Origin: Alitta virens
Taxonomy: Eukaryota; Annelida; Polychaeta; Phyllodocida; Nereididae
Length of the DNA stretch: 64,000 nucleotides
Assembly (NCBI GenBank): GCA_932294295.1
Contig: OW028583.1
Coordinates: forward strand, 558,001 to 622,000
Direction of reading: 5' to 3'
Shown: in pieces, positions 1 to 9,900 of the stretch
How the letters are laid out: the number at the start of each line of letters is the position of its first letter
Position numbering within the stretch: the stretch's first letter is position 1
Notes under the pieces: model-generated
Databases searched by the model: none
The model's input: only the letters and a program-made list of their open reading frames with translations
Told to the model about the DNA's origin: nothing
Translations under genes and position numbers: made by a program

Positions 1-600
1 CCCAAATGCAAGAATTGTTTCATCAAATGAGCCATGAAATCCCCCGATTCTTGGATGTGGCAATTTTGTATTTGCAATAAAAAGGTCTACATTCATTTGA
101 CGAATGTTTATGAAATGATAACGTAATTTTGAGGTGCATTTTCATTGAAAAATAGAATATACTTATTTCAAGCACTGCTTGCATAACCTCAGTTATTCCT
201 CATTATTGTAAATAGTAATAAAATATTCTATAACTGATCTGCGATATATTTTTGACGTATTCCTCGTTTTGTCATATTTAAGCACAAGTTGGGTGGTCTA
301 ATGGCTATGACAATCTATGGCTGGTCCAACTTAAGGTGTATGATTTTAACTCGGCAGTACTTTGTACTCATTGACCATGACGACATGTAAATGTGTAATG
401 GGAGGCACGTTTCAATCATTATCATCCCACTACTGCCAAAAGGAGCAGGTCTTATAACCTGACTGATTTAGCAATCTTCCTAGTCCTGTCCCAAAATGCT
501 TGTATAAACAGCATGTGAATATCATCAGAATCACTTGAAAATTCCCTTCCTTTGTTCGCTATGGTTGGCTATGGTATTCTGTCCGTTTTCTGATGTGGCA
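1..600. other. Unassigned flank
   Basis: AT-rich sequence. Short open frames here have no family motif or neighbouring splice signals that I can connect to a gene. I see nothing specific. Confidence 0.4.
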
Positions 601-619
601 TTTGGGCACAGCAGCGCTT

Positions 620-1470
620 ACAAAGTTATGTTTATAAGTAAAGTGCTGGTTAAAGCAAAATGCTTGGAGAGCATGTTCCTAGACACAAGTAAAAAAAAAG
701 TTGAATCTTGGATAGAGCCTATGTAAGCTGTGCTTGAAAAGCATGTTTCTAAGTACAGGTCAAAATATCAAATGCTTGGACAGAGCTTATAGAAGCTTCT
801 GTGCCTAAAATCTGTGTTTATAAGCTCAAGTCAAAAAGGCTATAGCTCGGATAGAGCCTATAGAAGAATATGTGTTGATAAGCACGAGGCAAAAAGGCCA
901 TAGCTCGGATAGAGCCTATAGAAGCATCTATGTTAATAAGCACAAGTCATCAAGGCGCCCTTGAAGGTCCTGGGCCTCCACGCGGCGAGGGTGGAAACAC
1001 TTGGGGTGAAGTCCTCTATCCCCAGTGGCTAAAACAGGACAGTGCGCATTGCACAAGCTGCTCCAGCTATCCAACGCAGACAATTATAGAATTTTTACAT
1101 GCTTCTGGTTTCTACTACCAACTATAGATAATCAATCTTACCCTAGAGAGCCTCTACATAGCCCACTCAGGTGCTGATGAGGCGTTAAACAATAACACTA
1201 ACTAACTAACTAACAAGTCATCAAGGCCATAGCTTGGATAGAGCCTACAGAATAATCTGTGTTTATAAGCACAATTCAAAAAGACCATAGCTCAGAGCCA
1301 ACAGAAGAATCTGTGTTAATAAGCACAAGTCAAAAAGACTATAGCACGGAAAGAGCCTACAGAAGAATCTGTGTTTATAAGCACAAGTCAAAAAGGCCAT
1401 AGCTTAGAGCCAACAGAAGAATCTGTGTTTATAAGCACAAGTCAAAAAGGCCATAGACAACGGTCTGTTT
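620..1470. repeat. 58-bp minisatellite, split by a retroposon
   Basis: Tandem units built around ATAGCTCGGATAGAGCCTAT and TAAGCACAAGTCAAAAAGGC. The period is 58 bp between the units at 844 and 902. Outer units are diverged or lack about 10 bp. The array is interrupted by the insertion at 957-1214. Confidence 0.8.
957..1214 (+). mobile_element. Family D retroposon with (TAAC)n tail
   Basis: This 258-bp insert is flanked by a 13-bp duplication, AAGTCATCAAGGC (944-956 and 1215-1227). It starts near CCTTGAAGGTCCTGGGCCTC and ends GATGAGGCGTTAAACAATAA followed by TAAC repeats. Related fragments lie near 21900, 23090, 29010 and 36085. I see no clear tRNA A/B boxes; it could be a SINE or a truncated LINE 3' end. 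Confidence 0.75.
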
Positions 1471-1778
1471 TTGAAAGAGAATTGATTATAAAAAGAAGGC
1501 AAAATCATAAATTTCAGTTTTTATTCAATTGATGCAATGTATGAATATGTCATATCCTCAGGTTTACAAGACAAGGTAAAAATCTTAGATGATAGATGTG
1601 CTAACAGTTACATACATGTTCCAGCATATTATGCAATAATAGCAAACATGATTTTATACAGAAGACACCCGCCAAACGAACCTGTGTACTGACTGAATAA
1701 CATTAGTATCTAATAAGCTAGCATGACTAGTATTCCGGGGCCTGTGTCTCATTTTGTTAATTGCAAAAAGAATTGTCA

Positions 1779-2059
1779 ATGGGGAGAAAAGTACCACAAG
1801 AGGTCACTGACGCCGCAGCAGATATGTATTGTTTGGTGACGTCATCTATATTGTGACGTCATCCATGCAATAATGGTGTAGTGACGTCTTATGGGGAGAA
1901 AAAGTATCACAAGAGGTCACTGACGCCGTAACGGATAAGTATTGTTTGATGACGTCATCTATTCTGTGACATCATCCATGCAACAATGGTGTAGTGACGT
2001 CTTCTTATTGTACTATGGTCGTAGTGCCCCCTGTAGGCGCTCTAACTTGTTCTCCCCAT
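1779..2059. mobile_element. CRE-rich inverted-repeat element (MITE-like)
   Basis: Bounded by ATGGGGAGAA (1779-1788) and its inverse TTCTCCCCAT (2050-2059). The interior holds two copies of a ~112-bp unit (from 1781 and 1893) with three perfect TGACGTCA sites (1837, 1854, 1950) and several near matches. A diverged relative with a similar right end lies at about 17790-17925. Confidence 0.6.
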
Positions 2060-2916
2060 AACGTATATAGCAATGACAAATATCGTCAAAATACTTTGAA
2101 ATTTACCACAGGCAAAACAAATGAAAACTGAGTCTGTGGTATCACCAGTTTGAATTATTAGAAGATAATGTTATGTAGTGTGGCAGGCTGGACTTACCTA
2201 ACCATCCAATCTAACTGGGGAATTTTGGGATTTTTGGCATACAGTATGTGTACCTAATAATGTGATGGACCTAATAACGTGATTGCCCTCAAACCCAATA
2301 AACAACTGGCAGCCAAGGCACATAAATGCAAAAACAAATAGTATTTTGATGTTTAGTTATGCAGTGACTGTGATAAATTTAATTCAAGCAGCTGTGGATT
2401 ATGGTTGCAGGTTTTCACGGATTTAAGTTTTTATTTGCGGAATTAGGCACACTAACTATATGCACAGCATCACAATTTTTTTCTGTGGTACTTTGAAGAA
2501 AACTTTCTTGTCCAGCAATAATGATTAATATATAGGATCATTGATATTATAAATCAGGAATTGAATATGAATGTAACAGAGACAAAGGCCCAGGAAACGA
2601 GGCATTTTACACTTGTTTCTATGTTATTATAAAGCTCAACTGCACATTACGCAATCTCATATTTTAACCGGCCACGGATTCACATATCTTTCATTCTTCA
2701 TATTATTCAACAAAATCTTCACATATCATTGTTAAAATAACAATATATAAATGGAACAACTTTGAAATAACAAACAACTTTGCAGAAACAGACTCATTGT
2801 GCCTTTTTTCCCCCCTTTCAACAATAAACTATAAGCAACAATTATTATAACAATGGCAGCTTGGCATCTGTTAAGAAACCACCGATGACATTAGACAAAC
2901 TTTCTGTTGATATTTA
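2060..2916. other. Unassigned AT-rich stretch
   Basis: No convincing coding exon, RNA gene or tandem structure seen. Confidence 0.4.
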
Positions 2917-3044
2917 TACATGGCCAAAGGATAAACGCATGGAAAATGCATGGTTTTCACCTCATTTTAATTAGGCAAAAACCATGCATTTTCCATGCGT
3001 TTATCCTTCTCATGGAAAATGCACGTGGCACATTTGGCCATGTA
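2917..3044. mobile_element. Palindromic hairpin MITE, copy 1 (left arm shortened)
   Basis: Ends ACATGGCCAAA and GCACATTTGGCCATGTA. The core arms GGATAAACGCATGGAAAATG and CATTTTCCATGCGTTTATCC are exact inverses around an AT-rich centre. About 25 bp of the left arm is missing. TA at both edges suggests a TA target. Confidence 0.85.
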
Positions 3045-3202
3045 TAGTCTATGGTGGCCTCAGTACAGATGTTATGCTGTATTACATATTATATTGAAAT
3101 ATCCAGGTCCTATTTTAGTACAGTTTAAACTGTTTGCAACTCAAACAACATAAATTAGGTCAAGAATATCAAGATATTGGTGGAACATAAAAAGTTGTTA
3201 TT

Positions 3203-3341
3203 TATGCCAAATGTGCCACGTGCGTTTTCCATTCGTTTGGATAAACGCATGGTTTTTACCTCATTTTAATTAGGCAAAAGCCATGCGTTTTCTATGGGTT
3301 TATCCTTCTCATGGAAAACGCATGTGGCACATTTGGCCATA
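3203..3341. mobile_element. Palindromic hairpin MITE, copy 2
   Basis: Runs from TATGCCAAATGTGCCACGTG to CATTTGGCCATA, with the same arms and the CACGTG E-box core in the left arm. It lies 158 bp from copy 1. Confidence 0.85.
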
Positions 3342-5880
3342 AGATCAATATCTTGCTTGATTTTACAAAAATACTATAGGTGGTATATTTTTTTTAGTGT
3401 TCGTTAAAATGTATTTTCGATATAAAAGCAAAATGGCAAGCTTACTCGGCTGAAAGTCTTTAGGATAACATTTATGCAAAATTAGTAATTAATAAAAACC
3501 AAAAACAAAATCACTTATTTTTATTATTAAGCTTAATGTCAAGCATAACTGAGCAATGGCATTATTCTAGCATTTGTCAGACTTCAGAATTTTAAAAAAT
3601 GGTCTAAATTAATAGACTAGTTATGAATCAGATATAAACAGCACAACAGACAAGCTATATATAATAATAATTATATACATGATATAATGAACAGCATGAC
3701 TTAATGAATGTTTAAGAAAGAATATCAGCAATCAAACCAATTATCTTCAATCTCACAAAATTCAAAATGGCCAACTTTTGCCTAAGCAAAATGGAATGTC
3801 AAAATGATTCTTCAGAAATAACCTAATCTTGGTCCTTTCACTAATATAAATCAGTATTCAGTATTTAATTGAACTCTATGAAGAAAAATCAGTTTATGAT
3901 ATGATAATGGAACGTAATAAAATATCAGGTAGATCTAATTGAACATACCATAATTTATATATATGTATATATATATATATATATATAGTAATGCATCTAC
4001 ATTATCGATATGTAATGATCGTCTTTTTTGTTATTTTTTTTTTGGTAACACAAGTTTTAGTAATATAGGCATACAACTCAGAACCTTACATAAGTTTATA
4101 TTCATGGCAGAATTGAACACCTAATTACACTTTTTTATATCAATGTTCCCAATCTCTAATGTTATAACTGAATACATAACACAGCTAAATTATTCGAGTA
4201 AGTATACACAAATGTATTGGTGAGATGATCCATTTTGTGCTCTTGAAAATTACACAACAAAAAAATAAAATATGCATGTATCCACAATTTTATATTTATA
4301 TACAACATAATGAGAATACATTATAGCCACACTCAACGTTGTATGCATATCAATAATAGATATATATTATGATGAAGTGCATTTATACGGATAAGATATT
4401 ACGAATGATATCCACATGCACAAGAAGAAAATGATAATTCTCGAAAAGCTGAAAGGGAATGAAAGTATTTAAGCGATACACTCGAACCACACTCTTTCTC
4501 ACTTCATTGCGCTCTAATTTTTCTACAAAATGTCCGCAGGAATCACCGGCGCATAAGATGTATCAAAACGCTAAAGAATTAAACAACGTACCACTCATGC
4601 CAATAGCTTTTGCTCATTTGCAATCAACCATTACTGTACAATAACATCATGTCTGCAGGCATTTTGTCTATCTCATGAATATGTACGTAGCAAGGATTTG
4701 AAAGATCTGAACGAGATTTAAACTATCGTCGCCCGATGCCGGAAATGAAAAACGCCCCTCTAAAACTCTAAATCTAATGTTTAAAACAGTTTCATTTACA
4801 ACATAGTCATGGGTACAACAATAATGAATGCCATGGATGCATCAACATGCATGATCATATGTTTAACATGCAAGTCTGCTATATTTATATGATTATAATA
4901 TGATTTATATATAGTCTGAGATTTGATATGAAGTCATGCAAACTGCTCGTAAGCTCTTAATCCACCACCATTGGTCAGTTCGGTGCACAGTTTAGTTGTG
5001 TGAAAAATATGTGTATGTGCATTTGTGAGTACAAAAGCTACCAGTAATGTGATAATACCAAAGCGTAAGATACACTACTCACAAAGGAGTTACACAGGGG
5101 TCAGTTGTATGACCATATTTGTTGCAACTGCATGATGTCTGCCCTGCAGTTTGTAATACATATGAATTCTGTTGCTTGGGATTCAGTATTTGCATGAAAG
5201 TTGCTGTGAAGCGGTTACACTTAATCAAGTCATCCATATTATCTACAATTAACTATCAGTAGATTTTATTCTTACTAACAAGAACCTGTCTGGTTGTTCT
5301 CTCTAACTCAACCTCTATTCACTAGAGGCAGCACTGTTGACTACAGTAGCGCCGCCAGTGTTGGTAAAGATAATCAGTCTTGTTAAAGGTTTTAATACTT
5401 TGGATGCTATTTTCTTGTGAAATCAATATTTACTTATCTGTGCACAATTTTACCTGCCAAGCATGTGAACATAAGTTATGGAAAATGGAGTTTCTGGATC
5501 AAGAGGATGTTATTTTGATACACCAGCTGACTTTGCTGATGCTAATGAATATATTTATGATCCACTATACTTTCTAATTCTAATTTAGTTGATCTGTCAC
5601 TATGGGTAGAAAGTGTTTAAGAAGATGTTATGAGCAGAATGAATGGTCTGTATCTGTTTTTAAATAGTGAGAAGTTAATGCATTGAATCCAGTCTTGACG
5701 CAAGACCCCCTATTTGGTGAATTCGGGGGAGCAAAGATCTCAATGAGCGAGGAATTTGACTACGTAGAAAAGTTTATATTAATCATTAGAATACAAGTTC
5801 CTGTGCATAATAGAACGATGCAACGTCGAGTTTTAAAGAACTATTTTTATTCGCTGCTTAGTAAATTTTAACGTGTGTAG
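3342..5880. other. Unassigned AT-rich stretch, with a (TA)n run
   Basis: A (TA)n run lies at about 3957-3989. Short open frames at 4459-4644, 5380-5577 and 5683-5871 have no family motif. No exon could be linked to a gene. Confidence 0.4.
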
Positions 5881-6765
5881 TGATTGACCTACATTCAGCC
5901 GCATCGCTCAGTCTTTTCAGATCGGTCAGACCCTCTCCTGCGGAGAGGTGTGATCGAGAGTCTGATGTTCAGACTGGCTTGAATCTGTTCACATACTTAG
6001 CCGGCAAATTGCAACGAGTCTTATTTAGTTGACCTGACTGCTTCATTGTACAATTGCACATAACATGTATGGCACATTTATAAGCAACAGCTGTGCAAGG
6101 GATATATGATTGCAAGCTGCTTGGGTTAAATTATTGCTAAAATGGCTAGCAAGGACATGGCATATCGAAGGCATAACATGGAAAATAGATGTTGTATGGT
6201 GGATTTACATGTGATGGGTAAGTTGTATTTCTGCTCTAGTACTTACTACTATCATTGTTTTGCTACTTAATTTACCCATGGTATGAATAGAAAAATATTT
6301 TCTTATTTATCCAAGCTTTCTCTTTAATTTTTGGGCATTTTGCTTCTGTAATAATACAGGTGCATAAGGACGTCAGACATCTACCTGTGGTAAACTTCTA
6401 TAGGTCTATATATAATCATGGTAATGATATCTATTGATATAGATATTAATATACAACAATATACATAATTATACATATCAGTTGGATGTGAAAATTGTGC
6501 TGCTTTATGATGATGATGTGACAGTTCAAAGGGCGTCTTTTGATGACTCTCCTTCTACTGAAATAATATTATATACACTGAAAGTAAACAGTATCCAACA
6601 GATGTCGCTACAAGAACAGTTGTCCCCCTGGTGTTTTGTGGATGAACTCACAACTCTAGTGGCAGTGTGGTTCCTGCAGATGACACTGATAACAAAATGG
6701 AATATCGTGGTTACTGTAAACTGAAGTAGTCCATTGATAAAGGCCTCTGGTCCATCACATACATG
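5881..6765 (-). other. Probable 3' untranslated / downstream region of the receptor gene
   Basis: The region follows the receptor stop codon on the minus strand. The first AATAAA I noticed on that strand is at 5851-5846, just beyond this interval. The real transcript end cannot be fixed from sequence alone. Confidence 0.3.
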
Positions 6766-6948
6766 TTATCCCAGTATGTAAGCAAGCCAGTAGATAAGAT
6801 TAAAGGAAAGGAAGGCTAAGGGGAATAACTTCCGAGATAGTTTGTCAATGTAGCGAGCTTTGTGGCGACTGTCTGGATCTCGACGGAAAGGTTGTAGTCT
6901 GTTCCTTAATTCTTTAAAGTCTCGACCATTATGAGTCACAATATTTAT
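6766..6948 (-). CDS. Receptor exon 9: end of intracellular loop, M4 and stop
   Basis: Encodes residues 376-435, ending [20 protein letters not shown] and [10 protein letters not shown], a typical 'ID..SR..FP..F..FN..YW..Y' M4, then TAA at 6768-6766. Acceptor TCTCATTTCAG at 6959-6949. The M3-M4 loop is only about 70 residues. Confidence 0.93.
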   Translation of the reverse strand: MNIVTHNGRDFKELRNRLQPFRRDPDSRHKARYIDKLSRKLFPLAFLSFNLIYWLAYILG

Positions 6949-9900
6949 CTGAAATGAGAATAATGCAACAGGGTTCATAACATTTGCATTTGTTTTAAAG
7001 AATTTTTTCTATCGATTGGTTATCTAGTCTTTCTGTCAAATATCTTCCTCATAATCTTGGTCATGCTTATAGTGCCTAGCAGAAAAAAGGTTACACTGAC
7101 AAAGTGCTTCTACCACGTCATATTTAATTAATGGCATTACTCCAAGTTTGAAAAATGCACCGTTGTGTGGCACTGGCACAAATTTTTTTTGAAAGTACTA
7201 CAAAAAGCTACATTATAAATACTTTGCTGGTACACCATTAATCTGTAAATTGTTATATTTATATGACTGAAAATCCATGGCGAAAGGAAACGTGGAGTAA
7301 CGCCATTTATTAAAAATACACATCCACGTACAGAACCCATGTGCGAGATTTCTTGGCTGTCTTATAGGGGTAAACAACCAAACTTGTTCAAACTTGTTAA
7401 GGGCCATGGCTATAAGTTACAAACCCTCTAAACTCAATTGGTATTTAAAGAATAGAATCATTAACATCTTTAAAATATTTGTCATTTAATTGGTTATCGA
7501 TATTTTGATGTAACTAGAGGCCACTGAAGGGCAATATCTTGCTGATTTCAATTAATAGAAGGAGGAATGCCCGCATTCATAAACCTCTTAGACAGTATGA
7601 CGGATGTTGATGTTGAATTTCCTATTTACTAAGAAAAGGAAACATGAATGATTGACTGATGGCTTTTCTTGTGGTTAACCATCCTTGGTTTTGCAATGAA
7701 ATGTAGGAAAACCTGAAAATAAACACTCGGAATCTTGTGGTATTATGCTAACCTGTTCGAGTGCAATTTCCTCATCTCGTGCCGCGGGCGGTTTTCGGAA
7801 TGTCCGCCTGCGAGACTGACGAATCTCCTTTCGAGAAAAGACATTAACTACAGCAAATTCCAACAAGGAAGCGAAGACAAAAATAAGACATATAGACATC
7901 CAGACATCAATGGCCTTGATGTAGGACACTCTGGGAAGCTGCGAACGAGACCCTGTTGATTGTGTAGTCATGGTCAACACTGTCAAAAGGCCTGGAACAG
8001 TCAAGAAATACATTCATTTTACTGGAAAATTGATTTGCATAAAGATTTGTTTAGTCAACACTGTCAAAAAGCCTGGAACAGTAACAAGAAATACATTCGT
8101 TTTACTGGAAAATTAATTTGCATAAAGACTTATTTAGTCAACAATGTCAAAAGTCAGTAAAATTACCAAAAAAGCTGTTAAAATTAAAGTTAATTTAAAA
8201 CTTCTGATGAAATTCGTGAACTGAGCACTGTATAGAAGTGTATGAGTCAAAAATGTATCCAATGAATGGAAAATGATGCCTATCAAAATTAAAGTTTGGT
8301 CAACATTGTCAAAAGGTCTGGAAGAGTCAAGAAATGCATTCACATATCTGGAAGTCATGTTCTCAAGATATGAAAAATGCGTTGAAAGCCTGACAAAGAT
8401 TACTGGAAATGTAAGGCTACTGTCAAAATCATGTGGTAGTCAAGAAATTGATTGATTATGGGGAAGCCATAATTCATTATGTCAACTTGCTGAATGGTGT
8501 CAAATGGTCTGTCAATCATCAAATTCAAAGAAAAAGGTGAAGAATATGAAATATTTATACGGAGTCAGTGAATTTCTTGAACTGTATTCCATACTTACCT
8601 ATGGTAACACGAGCAGGAATAGCATCTATTGAAATCCAGAAAGCAACCCACGAGAGGATTACGATAAGGACAGAAGGGACGTACATCTGAATCATATAGA
8701 ACCCAATGTCCCTCTTCAGAATAAAGTTCACCTCCAGACAAGGGTAGGCACCTGAGAAAGATTTATTATCACATCAATTGGGTTAGTTTTGTTGTATTAT
8801 ATTATGATGTTTTTGTGTGTTGTGACACTACAAATGCAACAAGAGCCACATTATTCTAATCATTATGGAAACAGCCTGATGGAATGGTGTCCCCCATAAC
8901 AAGATTTTTCCTTAATATTGGCACTTCTAACTTGTTTTCTTTCTTTTCTGTTTTTTGTTTTTGTTTTTTTGGTCTAAATCTGTTCTTCTAATGGTTTTCT
9001 CGGGGGGATGGTAACTCCAATGACATCTAACGGTTTCCATTCTTAACGCTGTCTTTTATTGTGTAACTCAATGCAGATGTTAAGCGTATTTATTATGTAC
9101 TGTCTGAGTGTAAATAAAATTTCTGGAATCTCGAGTCTTGAATCTTCTTACCTGTGGTGTAGTTTTGGGAGCAGTCATTGAGGGTAAAATTGACCAGGGT
9201 GAACTGAGGCAATTGGATATTAAGATCGAACTCCACGGGGTTAGGCAACCACCTATAGATGATATGCTCCATTGTATATCCAACTGAAATGCACAGTAAC
9301 ATTATAATAACATGTGATATGGGGTTTGTAATCAGCCTTCAAAATTGAAATTGGTTAACAATTGGGGTTTTGGACACAACAAAGGTTCAATGAGGGGTTC
9401 AATGTTCATTCTAACATCTAAAATCTCTAATGGGAATATATGGGGTGTTACGATATACTAAGGTAAATGGCACTGTATGTACCATATGGTTCTGATTTAT
9501 ATACGTCATCCACTTCTGTAGATAATTGTATATGAATGAATCCTTGGGTAATTAAAAGGTCGATATAGAGACGTGTTAGTTAATTTGTTCGTTAATGTCT
9601 TCACCACACTTGAGTTGGTGAGCGTCTTAGTAAGGTTAAAACACGATATGTTATAAACGCACGATGGAGCATTCAAATTTCAAAACAGGAATTTTCATGC
9701 TGTGTGTTGATTGTTAAAATGATGTTGAAAAGATGGTTAGATATATGAATGAAAACTGTGCATCTATTATTAAAAGATTAGAGCGGCATTTGTATAAATG
9801 TCGTTTCGAATTTATACAAATCGGTTCACAAGACGATATCAAGAAAAACGAGTTGTCACGAATTTCACAAAACATTTGCCATTATGCGCACAATACAGAA

